From contig JAYKAV010000489.1 in assembly GCA_035582835.1 (NCBI GenBank), positions 1,388,773 to 1,452,772 of the forward strand: 64,000 bases of DNA, given 5' to 3'. A model generated the notes under the pieces. That model searched no databases, was not told where the DNA came from, and saw nothing but the letters and a program-made list of their open reading frames with translations. The translations under genes and the position numbers were made by a program. This stretch comes from Phoebastria nigripes (taxonomy: Eukaryota; Chordata; Aves; Procellariiformes; Diomedeidae). Of this stretch, positions 41,561-54,779 are shown in pieces (within the stretch, counting starts at the first letter, position 1; every line of letters starts with the position of its first letter).

Positions 41561-44500
41561 GTTTTGTTCCCGTAAAGTGCATGCCGCTTGGCCTGTATTT
41601 TACCTCTTCTTTTTTTTTCTCTCTGCCAAATCTTGAAAGGCAAAAATGACTCATTCTTAATAGTTCTGACTGGAGCTGGTTCAACCACAGACTAGACGTC
41701 ATAGTTGGCAGCAGCTAACTGCCAGGTAGGACAGCCAGAGGAGAAACAAAAATGTTTTCAGAAGCTTTAAATTTTCCTCTCTAAAATGCTTACTTGACCT
41801 TTATGCCCCCCCTTTTCTTTTTGTGATATGTGTGGCCATGTTATTCGTATATAGGGTAATTGGCTTTGAGTGAAGCATTGGTGAAAATGTTTCAGCTCAG
41901 CGTCCCCTCCAAAGTGCCTACGTGCCATCCATCAAAATGCAAAGTGGAATGCAGCATGACCTTGTTTGACAATGGATCAGTACAGTGATGTCAGCAGAGA
42001 ACATCAGCATGAAGCATTGATGCTCTCTGCAAACATCACAGTTATGCAAAACACGGGATGCTGTTTCAAAGTACAGTTCATTGTTGCACAGTGTCTTGGC
42101 AGGATTTAAGCCGGTAACAGAAGTCTAGGTGATGGGGTTCCTTAATCATGTTGCTGTGTAGTGACATAAAACAAGATGTTTTGCTATCCAGCAATCATTT
42201 TAATTATGCTAATACTGGCTTGGCATCTAGCTGATAAAGTAATGCACTGATGAATTTATTATATTATGACTTTATACAAATCATTTTACAGATTTGTGCT
42301 TCCTTCCACCTCTTCCAGTCCACCTCTGGAACACTGACGTATTTTCGGTTTATTTCTTGCCTCAAACTTATATATCTGGGTTCATTTCAAGTTATTAAAC
42401 CTGAAAGAGTTTTTAAAATCTAATTTATTGTCCACCACCTGCATTGCCAATTTGCTTTTTGGATTCCATTCAGGACACTGTCATTGTCTGTGTCTCATCC
42501 GCAACTGCATTGCACAGGAGAGATCAGCTCTTAAAAAGAAGTGCGATGAAGAGCTTCCTTTTCATAAACCGGTCAATTTTCATGCTAGTGCATTTTAGTA
42601 AAATACCACATCCTGCCTTGATACTTGGAACCCTATCACATCTAGGGGTACTCTCTCCTCGATTTTGGACAAGTCTCATTGTCTGCCATCCAAGCTAACA
42701 GGAGAACTTTAGGCTCCTCTGCCTTTCCCCTTCTCCTGCACAAATGCCATTAGCCCCCTCTCTTTTAACTGCCAAAATTACTGTTAAAGATGCACACTGT
42801 TTCTAATGCCACTTGAGAAATTACCATGTCTGTACATTAGTTTAGATTTAGAAGGTGGGAGAAGCAAAGGAGCCGGGTTCTCTTTCTGACAGCTCATTTC
42901 CATATTGTGTTCAAATAACAAGGTGGGGCTGATTTTCTTTCCATCTTTTCTGCAGGATGGTGTAGAACAGCTGATCCACAAACGGGATGAGGAGGTGGGT
43001 CATTAAGGGTTTCACCTCATCCTCATTAGGCTACCCTTTCCCTACTACAACACGAACACTACTTCTGGGTCTCCCACACAATATCCCGAACTGGTTTGAC
43101 CAGCCAGGTGCATTGCGCAGCCCTACTTGGCTAACAAGTCTGCCTCAGTTATCTAACTGGCCTCTCAACTGCCCAGCAGGGTCAACTAGAGTATGAGTTT
43201 AGTTGCTACGATTTTCATGTTTGTAACTTAATTTTCCCGAATAAGGATTTCCTTGTTTGTGTACTGTTGAGTGCTTGCAAGCAAGGAAGCGGGCTGTTAA
43301 AAGCGTTCTTTGGGACAGATTCAGTTTTCCTCAAAATTTAGGTGAGGGCTCAAGTTAGATTAGTTCCCTTCAAGAAGGCCCTTAAGCACATATTTTGCTA
43401 GAAGCAGCCATGTGGTAGAAGATCACTTACTGTTTTTTCTTCTTTGTTGCCGTGTAAAAGACTCACATAAACAAGAATGTCTACTAGCAAAATGAAATAG
43501 TAGCAAAAAAATACAGCTGCACCAGAACTGTTATCAAACATTAAGAAAAGAAGCTGAAGTGACAGATGGAGGGAGTAGGGGAGAGAGAGAAAAGCTGTGC
43601 AGTTTCAGTGATAAAACCTCAGTACCCATTTCTGATGTCTCAGGTAAAAAATAAATACCTTTTCAGAAGAACATGTATTTTGTTTTTCTTTAAATTGGTG
43701 GTCTGAAGTCTTCAGAGTGAAAGTGATGATTCCTTCATACTTCTGATATTTTTATCAAGAGCAATCATAGTACACTACTTCTTTGTCTTTATAACGGTCA
43801 AATTATATATCACTTCTTGATCTTGGCAGCTGCTCCTGTGGTTAACCTCACTTAACTTGAAGGATCATCAGCAGACCTGCAATTGTACAAAACAAAGGCT
43901 TATTCCCTACTATTAAATTAATAGGTCATTCAAAAGCCTATCAGAATAAATAGCTCTATGACAGGTCCCAATATGGTGTTCAACATGTTTTGACATCTCA
44001 CCATGCATTGAATTGGTTACCATCTGTTTGGCTTTTTTTTATTATAAGAGTAGGGGTTTCCCTTTATTTCCCTGGCCAAAATTCTCCTCCCTCATGCTGT
44101 TGTGTAGTGCACCAAGGTGACGGTGTTCCAAAGATTGCTTGTCACTAACACCCTTCAGGCTTGCTTGGGGTCTAAGACACTAAGTAAATGTAAAAGTAAA
44201 AGATCAGGCATGTAGATATGCCAACTTTTTGCCAAGAACCTGGCACTCAGATGCCCATCCAAACTAACATTACCATATTTTAATGGGCAGAGATATGCCA
44301 AATCCCCCCTAACACCATCTGGCTGTGAACTTCTGTATTTACAGCAGCATCACTCTTAAATATCTTCATCTTTGGAGCAGCAAGACACTCGTGACTGCTC
44401 CCAGGAAGCTAACTTCCTGAGATTTACATATGGCTAGAAGGTAATAAAAAAGGCTTGTGCTATCACACTTCTAAGAGCTAAGCATGACCAAAAAACTCCT

Positions 44501-47500
44501 TTTTTTTGTCCTGCCTTGGAAATCTCTTCAGCTCTGTTGTTTCCAAATTTTAATGCTAATCCATTCATGCAGACTGGTAGCAGTTTGCAACCTAGGCTTC
44601 CAGACTATGTGGACCCCAGAAATAAATTGTGTTCTTCAGTGATTCTTTTGTTGAATGTTATGGCTGGCCTTTACCATAGCTAGTCTATATGCTTATGAAA
44701 ACAAAAAATGAATTATCCCTTATCAGCTCTATTCCTTTCTCTAAGTTGCCAGTGTTTAAAAGATCCTGTAATAAACCAAGCTCCTCCATTTTTTTTTCCT
44801 AGCCCTAACCCTGATCATAGCTGGGTTATCAGTTTCTGCATCAAAATAAAGGGTTAAACTTGGCTGACTTGAAGACTCTCATAAACCCTTGCTAATAGTA
44901 GCTCTCACCATTGTTTAATGGAACCTAAATAATCCTTAGATCCTAGGCACATTTTTTTCCACTTTGTTTTCCCAAACTGTCACAAAATATCCAACTTAGA
45001 TGCAGTAGTCTTGCACCCTACAGGGGATATAAATATTTGCACAACACATCTTCAGGAATAACAGTTATGGAAGAGATAAGTAAATTCCTTTTCAGAGAAG
45101 ATATGAAGGCAAAGAGAAATAATTGCCAGGAAAACAATTATATTGTCTTTCCTTCTGCAGTATTTTTAATTTCCTCCTTAGAATTTTTGGAAAAAGACCA
45201 CTCTGCAGTCATTCTCCTAGGATAAGCAGAAAGGAAATGAAACTTTATAAGACCTAAATGGCTGTTAGGTGTTTCTTCCATAGACTTCCACTAGAAGTTA
45301 GGTACAGAGCTACCTCTGATAATATTCTTCAAGGTTATTTTGATTGAAATATTAAAGGCCTTTTTTGTTTGTATTAGCAATATGCTAATAATAGTAGTAT
45401 ATAAGTGGTAATGTTCACTGGGGGGTTATACATTGTTTTTATTTTCTTTATATTCACAGAAGTAAAATCCATTAAAATAGTGTTTTAAATACACATGGTA
45501 GCCTTCCTATTAGATACATAGCCATCATCTATCTTTTTATTTATTTATAAAAGTGCAGACAGACACCACATGTGATGCTCTTCAGACCTAATCCCAGTTC
45601 TGAGGATTCCTCATTCCAGCACACACTGTTCAGTGACTGCCCTAACATACAGCCCTGTGTTGAATTTCTCTTTAAGCCACAACATAATCATGCTAAATTT
45701 CTGGTGTGACCAAAATGAAATGGTAACTGAATTGGGTCACTACAATCCTTTTTATATGCGAACTGAGCATTTAACCACATGAAAGTTAAGCTTTTTTTTA
45801 ATCCTAATTGTCTTCCACGCCNATTTTTTTTTATATTTATCCTAAAACAAGTATTTCATTACTTACTGGAGAAATAATTTATTAAATTTTAGATGNAGTG
45901 AAAAGCAAATGATCTTTTACTTATCTCAGCTTCAGGCTTCCTTTGTGCTATCACAGGAACACTCCTGATTCCACAAAAATTGTTTTATAGAAAGCAATTT
46001 ATTAAACCTCACGATCTGTCAAGACACATGAATATTGATGTGTTCACATTAACATCTCCTGAAGCAGCTGAAAACTAAATTTGTCATGACTTAATGGGAA
46101 TTATATGTTACAGAGCAACAAGTGACTGGGGCTTAATTAAAGCAAAACTGACAAAGTATCTGAGCAACTATAATAAACNTTTTGTTTTAAATGTAGCTAA
46201 AGAACTCCTTGTGTGTTTTCATTGACATGGAAGGGAAGGCAATGTTGAACTCTGTTTTAGAAGATAAAACCTAGAATGGGACAGGTGCAGTTTATCATCT
46301 GGAAATTGCATATAACAAAACACTCAATTACTCTGGAGTTTAGATACAGTAATCATGTAAAAGATGGCCATATCAAATTATATTTTACCTGGATTCCAGA
46401 AGAAGATATGAACTGAGATACCTTTATAGTGAAGATACCAAATTCTTTTGAGAGCACAATTAAAACTTATTATTAGAATTTAATCTTACATTGGTCCTAA
46501 GAGAAATGAATTCTAGATGTTCACAGGAGGACTTTTTCCTTGCCTTAAATTAACGGACAATAATTTGCTTGCTTGTAGGATGCTGTGTGTTGGAATTCCA
46601 TTTAGAAACCTGGCATTCCCCACCCTCCTGTGGGCTGCAGAACATTGTGTATCCTGATTTGTGGTGAAAGAATTTCTGACTCAATCCAGTCCATGCACTA
46701 TATTCGGAAACTGGAAATCTGACCGTCATCAAGGGAAGGAGCCCAAAAAGATTCATTCTGTCTTAATATAAGTAGTAGGCTCTTAGTTGATCTCTGTCCC
46801 TGAGATCAGCCAGAAACAGAGGTGTGCCAGACATCTCCCTATCCAATATTGATGAGTAGCAGAGCCATGCATACCCATAAATCTCTTTGGCTGACTTCCA
46901 GAAAGGTGGAAGAATGTGAATTAATTTAGGAGTTAGCTAGATGGCGTTGAAAGATACTCATATGTCGCTATACCATTGTGATTTTGGGGAGAACAGGTCT
47001 AGTTGTTGTTTGGAGTTTTCTGGAATAAATAAGGTTAGATTGATGTTGAAACTACACTATGTAACAAAATGGCAGGCAGCCATCTGGGGAGGGAAGCATC
47101 ACTAAATCGGTTTTCCACTGGAGTGGAAATCATCCCCCTTTTTGAAACAGGGATGGTTTTTAGTTTGTTTTTTCTTTAAAATAGGTCAGTTCAATGCCAG
47201 TTGCAAACTACAGTTCAGTTGGGAAGAGCCTGCTCACATCAAATCCACACGCTGAGGCAATTGCTCCACTCGTCTCTGCTGTAGAAGTCATTGGGAAGTA
47301 TAAGATACTCTCCTGCAGCCCAGCATTGGCTGACAGATGTAGCTACAACATACTACAGAGTTCCAAGATTTGTTATCTAAAAGCAAAATAAAACCACTCA
47401 CTCTTACCTACAGTTTAGAAAAACAAATACTGTCAGACTGAAGCATGAAAATTAAGTATTAAAGTAGATTAAACAAAATATGACTGTTAAAATTATGTAA

Positions 47501-48528
47501 GCTCTTTTTAAAAAAAAAAAAACTTTTTACTAACTCTGGTGAATTAAGATACAGAGGTAGACTTGGCTTCTTCATATAACTGAACTTGAAAGAAATTCTA
47601 TCTTTTGAAGATTTATTCCAAAAAGTCCAGTAAACAATAATCTGTGCACTGCAGCCTTATAGGCATGGTGCACAAGAATGAATAGGGTAGGAAAGAACAA
47701 TAGTAGCACTTTGTTCAGAGTATAAATAAAAGCATCAGATGAGGCAATGACAGCTTTAATGTAGAAAGACTCTTCCAGGTAAGACTAAAAGAAATTTAGA
47801 TATGATTGCCTGTCTATTTTTTAATTTGGAATCACGATTTTGGTACTTTACAGATTTAAGATGTTCTTGCTCTGAGTGGGTGTGTTCATTCCTGTCTTGA
47901 AGCACTCAGCAATGACAGCCTACATGTTACTTTATTTAATTCTTCTAGAATTAGTTCTATACTGTTTGCTTGGAGGCCAAGAAATACTTTACAGTGACTG
48001 TTGTGGGATTCTGATTTTTAAACAGCTTTTCCGTGTTAAGAATTGTGATGAATAAGTGATTAAGAGGTAACACTGACAAACAGTGAAGTAACTTAATGTT
48101 CGCATAGGGATTGAATGACAATCTCTGGCTGCTCTGGAGGTCCCTGCATGGTCAAATCAGAGGGCTGTTCACCATTCCTGACNTGCTATTGGCCTGGCTC
48201 ACATTGTTTTCTTACGCTTTTAAATTTCCTTTGCTACCTGGAAGGAAAAGGCTACAAAACCAGTATATTATTCCTCCAACAGAAAAAAAAAAGCATGGTG
48301 GGAGGTTGTTGCAATGATGCAGTGTTCACGGTCTGCCAAGGAATTGCATTTAGCTGTTTTTAGCCAAAGGCTGGATACTAAAATACAAGTCTTGAAAGAG
48401 GAATGGAAACTCCATGCAAAAGAGTTTCTGTGGAATAAAAATTTCCTGCAAAAAAAAGGGTTAAGGCTACTTTTCTTTTTTCCTTTGTTTTTGAAGTACT
48501 GCAGATGGACTTACAGTTTCAAAAATGC

Positions 48529-48594
48529 TACTGTTTCAAATTCCTCTATAATTGAATGAATTACTATTTCAAATTCCTCTATAATTGAATGAAT
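48529..48594. repeat. 33-bp tandem duplication
   Basis: Two adjacent 33-nt copies (48529-48561 and 48562-48594) of a unit beginning TACTGTTTC or TACTATTTC and ending TTGAATGAAT. They differ at one base (G533 versus A566), so the duplication is recent or conserved by chance. Confidence 0.95.
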
Positions 48595-51500
48595 TACGTA
48601 AGTACTAAGGTAGAATATTTTCTACTTTCTGCTCTTCCCATCACTCAGCTGTCCAGTTTTCCTTAGAGCAATGAGTCTTGTGCATTGATTCTCTGAAATT
48701 TTGAAATGGATCAGATGCAGCATTTATGAATTGTGCTGGTGGATGAAAACAGCTAATAGCAATTACCTTCTTGGAAACAAAGGGAGAGGTGCAAACTTGT
48801 TGTATTGTAAATATTACAACTCTTAAACCTTTTAAACATGAAGCAGAAAGTAGTCAGCTTTTTGTATCAAACAATTATCAGAAAAAGCCTAATAGCCAAC
48901 CTCAAAATGACAAAAAACAAACAAAAAAATCTATGCTAAGTAATTGTTATTTGCTAACAACCTTTCTAAAGCAGAACACCAGCTACCACTTAAAATCCTG
49001 CAGAAGACAGCAGTAAAAGCAGCAGAGGAGGCTGGGTTCTGCATCAACTCAATCCACCATGAACAGATACTAGGAAATAAAGATTTTACATTTTAGAATA
49101 CAGGATGCTGGAATAAAAGAGTATGTGCACACAGGCTGCATGGTTTGTTGCACCTCTGTTCCCTCTATATTCTCCTGGGTTTCATCCTGATGCCTTTCAG
49201 TACCCCAACATCAAAAGATGATATATCATCTAGTTCCTGTGCGTAAGAACAGCTATTTTTCTCTTGAAAAGGGCTCTTTAAATCCTACTGTTTTTCTGTT
49301 TTGCCAAGCTGGGATTCTTCAGCACCAAACTGAGCCAGAGACACAGACAGGCAATGCTGGCAGTAGTGTTCACTAGCTGTGTAGAGTCTGCTAAAGGATG
49401 GCTATTCTAGAGCCAGTCTTCCCACCTTACGTGTAGCCTCTTGGGGCAAAAATGCCATCTAGACATTCAAAAAGATCCAATAAACAGGCTGGTACAAGGT
49501 ATTTGTAAATGATGAGGGTGCAGGAACAAGCCTGTCTCACCACCCTGTTGTCAACTGCCCAGCTGTGGTATGAGCAGGAGGACACACAACTCCCACAGCA
49601 TGAATTGGGAGTACCAACACATCAGAAAATGGCAACTGCTAAATAACATTTTTCTTTTCATCCCTATCAAGTCTTTTGTAAGGGGCCATTTCTGCCCAAG
49701 CTGCATATAAACTGTGTGTTGTTAGTAGATTGATGCGCTCTCGCTTCATCTGCACAGTGCTTCATGCCAAAACCACGAGACTGCAGGACTTCAATCATAA
49801 AGAAAAAAATAATCAATAAGCCTGGGCAGCTTGTGACGCTTAGTGACAGATTTTCACTGCCTGTATGGCTATATTTTAATTTAGACAAAAATAGTTAACA
49901 CCGCACTTGCATGCAAAAAAAAGTCATCTGCTTCATATCTAATGTGTAATTCAATAATTCCTATAATTGATCTTCATTGACAGTTTATGCAAGCTCACTC
50001 ACCCACACTGCACATATTGTGCTTCCTGACATAATTCCCAACATAGACTATGATATTTCAACAGAGGAAGCTTGTTAAATCAGGTCAAATAAAATAAAGA
50101 ATCAGAATCTGATGCAAGTCCTTGCAGCTGTCTGTCTTTTCATCCTCTCCCTCCCCCCCGCCCCCCCAAAAAAAACGAAACCCAACTATTGGTATTTTTG
50201 TAATGGGCTAAAAATACAAAAACCAGTTTTGTTAAATGTTGATAGGCTTCAGAAGAAAAATACATCATCATTTTTTCCCTAGATGCCGGACTATTACTGT
50301 TGATCAGACATAACTGCCAGTCTTTATTGTTTCCACGTGGTTTGATTTTCCCTGGAAGTGCCATGTATATTCTAATGATCTGCTGAATTAAAAGAATTCT
50401 AAATCAGTTCCCAATTGATGAGACGCTATTTCTGAGATAGGCCAATAAAGGACATTTTCTCTCATAGACAAAGCAACACAAAAATTATGAAGGTGATAAT
50501 GGGTCTTCAGGTGTCTGAAAGTGTGATATGTAATTTCAAAGAAACACAAGCAATAGATGCATTTTCCATTTACAATAATTGTAAATAAAGAGGAACATAA
50601 TGTTTCTGTTTTATAAACACAATCACTTGCCTAGCCAGCATTCTCCAACTATTTCAAATTACTCTTATTCTCCAAAGAAATGAGATATACGAAGAGTTTA
50701 ACAGACTAATGACTAATAGATACAATTAATGGTAGCAGAAAGCCAGACAAAGTTAAATAGAAGCATGCTAAAATACTAGACAGAAAAGGCTGGAAGATCA
50801 TTTCCAGAGCATATGCTAGCACAGGGGAACCCCTGGTTTAATTTTCTATAAATATAAAGAAAACTCCAGCTTTTTAGACAAAGCATTATTTTAAGCTCAG
50901 AGCGAGGCACTTTTCCAAAGATGTAGATTCCTTTATTACAGATTCTCTTTCCAACTGTAAGACCTAATTCTATAGCAGTTGAGCAAATGATTCCCATAAA
51001 TAACCTGTTCACCCACAAACCTTTTCCCCCATCAGCTGGGGTAGGCTCTTAGGCTAACTACTGACTGTGCTGCTGAATGATATTCCAATTTCTGATGGCT
51101 ATAGCACTTCAGGTTAGTTATGCTACACATTATTGAGCTAGTTAAGTCATCAGGAGGAAAAGGGGAGCGACCAAGGGTGACACATGTGCAGACGCAATAA
51201 AAATCACAGTAGCCCGCTCTTACCATTCATGCCCATAGCAAGTTCCTAGGGAGGCTTCTGCACAGGAGAGGGATGTTGGTGTGCTCCGAAGAGTAAGACA
51301 GTATTTAATGAGTTCTGCAGACGTATCATTTTATGTGGAAGCATCTTCTTTTTCCCGCAGAGTAACTTCTGAAACACTAAACAAACAAAAACACTTGAAG
51401 GGCAAAGGCATAAATATTTCAGTTATTTGTATATAGGTTACTCTTTTGGAGTTAAAAAATGGAGTAAAACTGACACAGAGTGTATCTTGCCTGTCACTGA

Positions 51501-54500
51501 CACTGAATAGCACAACACTGACCCAATGAGTAGCAAGGATTACTAGCTCTGGGACAGACTGTGGGGCACGGGCAAGCCATATAGCCTTTTGTGGGAGGAT
51601 ATTCAATAATGCTTTGGAAGGTAGTTGCTTCCCTCCCTTTTAGCCTTTGTTGAAATTTCTTCACTTAAATGTAAATTTGGGGAAGCAATATTCATCTATT
51701 TATGCAATGTCCTTGAATCAAAACAGTGAAGGAAAATATGAAAATTAATTAAATTCCTCACATAAGGCTACATCTGACATAAACGTAAAAGAGGATGATT
51801 AAAATAGGCAAAAAATATATTCATTTAAACTAAGGTGTTCTTTTAACAGCAAAGTCTTTCTGAAAGAAACCAGATACCCAAATATGTGGGAGATAACGCA
51901 AGCTAGCCCACAGCACTGAAATAATGCACATAAGAAGACTTTTGATGACTCTTCCTGCCCAAAAAGGCTGATTTCATGTGGTTCAAAAGATCTTGTCAGG
52001 CAAAGGTCTGGAAGCTTTATAAAACAACCTGATCTTCAAGAGAGAGAAGAATCACAGTCCAAAGCACGACAGGTATGAAAGGGCAATCAGCCAAACCGAG
52101 CTCTGCTGGAGAGCCTGAATTGCTGTGGAGTTTTATCATAGCCTCTGCGTCTAAGATGAAAGGCCATCAAGTAAGCAAAATATGCACACGATCTCTATAT
52201 CCTCTTACAACAGCATGTCAAAGTATTCATCAATCCCAATGAATAATATTTGACTTCACGTTTGTCACATCTCTCGTTTGTCACGTTGCAGGTCACACTG
52301 CTTTCACACACCCCATGGGAGGAGTTGACTGTGAACTCAGACCGAGGCTGCACTAAATGTTCATAAATGTCATTTCCGATGAGACTGAGCTTGCCTAGCC
52401 TCTGCAGATGTGGAATGCTATAAAGCAAAATTTAAAAATGGGAAACAAGAATGGAAGATACTTTATTAAGGTAATGTTCACCTGAATTTCACCCCCATAT
52501 AGATCATGTGTGGGTGAATATTAGATTTAAGCAGTTAACTGAATGCTGAATATGTTAGCGACAAATACGGTCTATGTACTTCCTAAAATGTCTACAAGTA
52601 TGCAAAGCAATAATATGGGAAAGGCAAGACAGAAAGACAAAGGAAACTTTTAATCTTAAGGTTTATTTTTAGGTCATATATTGAATGAAGGTTTGGCTTT
52701 TCCATAGAACACCCACACCCATGCAGCAGAGCAAAAATTCTGATGAATGTGATACCCAGAGTATCACAACTTTCTCCATGGTTGTTTTTTTCATATAATG
52801 TAGTTAGTTAATTAGATCTCCTCTGATCAGTCATTGAATTATCGCTTCAAAAGGCATTAAGATATGATAAGAGTGCCTCGCAGCAGTTAAAGACTTTGAT
52901 TTTTCTGTCCTAACACATTTACAGCTAGTGTGAACTAGGTCTTCCCAGCAGGAATAAAGGAATTTTCTTTTTTAAATTGCAAGCACAATTTATCTCACAA
53001 TTTAAAAACTGAACAGTAAAATTATTGTAATATGGATTCATTCTCTCCCCTTCTCCTTTCTGGAATTTAAGAATAATCGCTTTCATGTTTTCCATGTGTC
53101 TTATGTTTTGATCTCAAGCTCTTTGGAGCTGCGACCTCTGTCGCTCACGTTCTATTCAGCACCTTTAATACCACCACTGTTACACATCTGTGAGTTCAGC
53201 TGTGTTATAGCATCTCCTTCCTCGATCCTCAGGAGTCTGTCTCAAAAACCAAAGAAGCGTAGTCATTACAGGAAGATACTAGCAGGATCTCTTTTGTTTT
53301 CCTCTTGTGACTTGGCTCTTGAAGAGAAATTGTGATCTAAGGGTTAAGACTGTAAGTCACAACTTCAGCATGGGATTTGTGCATGACATGGCATTGGGGA
53401 CTGTTGGCTAGTTACTGCCTTGGCTTCTCTTCATCCCTCTGTGAAAGGGGAACAGTGATTACAGGACAGTGTTACCGCAAGACTTGCCTCATTATAGTTT
53501 CTATGAAGAGCTTTAGAGTCTTTGGAAAGCAGACAGTACAGGAAGAGATGGCATGTAGTTTTTGGAAAAGTCTGGTTTTGCTGCCTTTCCAAAAGCAGGT
53601 GACATTGCATGTGTAATATTCAGGGATCTTTGCATAGTGCTGTATGGAGGACTTCTTCTGCTAGCAGTAAAGCAGACAAATAAAAAAGCTTTCAAAGTCG
53701 GTGCTTCTCTTAGTGATACAAGTCCCCAAATGGGGAGAAAAGATGCATTATTTTTTTGAGCAGTATAAATGATGGAAAATAATTTACTTTTTAATCCTAC
53801 AGACAGACATTTACCAGATGAAAGAGAGCTGAACTATAGTATAGGAAGTCCTGCAGTTGCCTTTCCAGCAGGATGGTGCAGTCTGCAGGTAATTAAACAA
53901 CAGAAACCAATACTCATAATTCAACAGTATGTCTTAGCTATTATTTGGCAATTCTTTTTCTCTTGAAAACTCTTATACATAAATGTGAGCTTAAAGTGGA
54001 AAGTACTCATAACAAGTTTTATTTCATTGTGAATTGTTCTCATATAGCAATATGCAACCACATCTGTAAAAAAACAAATCTCTTTTACTGCCAGCCGAAG
54101 CTGACCTGCACTCTTACAAAGCCTGCTATTTTGAATTTGAATGTGCTACCTGTTACGTGGGCAGCAGGCCCCAGAGAGATGATACACCAGTCTGGCAACT
54201 CTCCATTCTGTGAAGCAGAAAGGTGCTGGCAAACTGAAAGGGATTTAGAAACTAGCAACTAGAATGAGAAGACCCAGGTTTTTCATTTTTCTGGAGAGAT
54301 TAAGACCTGGGTATTTTTATAGCAAGGTTGATTACAACCCCCAAATTAAACCCCACTACTCAGACAGGGAAACAAATTATCATCTGGAAGCTCTCTTCCT
54401 AGTACTTGCAGTGTTCCCACATTTCCAGGTGCCCTCCAGAGCCAAGAGGAGGAGAAGTTTCTGCTCTGGACCACCCTGCAGAGCCACTTTTCCTGGGGCC

Positions 54501-54722
54501 CAGGGAGGCTGATGTCCCTGTGCAGCCTCTGTCCTGCGGTGTTCACAGACACTGCTTCACTTTCTGAAAGCTATTTCAGGAGGAATGGGCATTTGAATAG
54601 AAGCCACTGGGACTTCTCAGACTTAAATATTAAGAAATTTTGTTACTTCTTTCATTCCTTTTTTAGTGTTGGTATCTTTCTGAACACCTGTTTCAACGCA
54701 GAGGACTCTGTTTCTCATGAGC

Positions 54723-54779
54723 TAGTATTTAGTAAATACTACGAAGCAATTTAGTATTTAGTCAATATTAAGAAGCAAT
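54723..54779. repeat. Imperfect tandem duplication of about 29 bp
   Basis: AGTATTTAGTAAATACTACG...AAGCAAT is followed by AGTATTTAGTCAATATTAAG...AAGCAAT. The copies differ at a few positions. Confidence 0.85.

Noticed and set aside
52195..52428. 77-codon minus-strand ORF with Leu-rich start and two N-glycosylation-like sites
   Set aside because: No signal peptide, no splice sites or homology I recognise; short ORFs of this size are expected by chance in this region.
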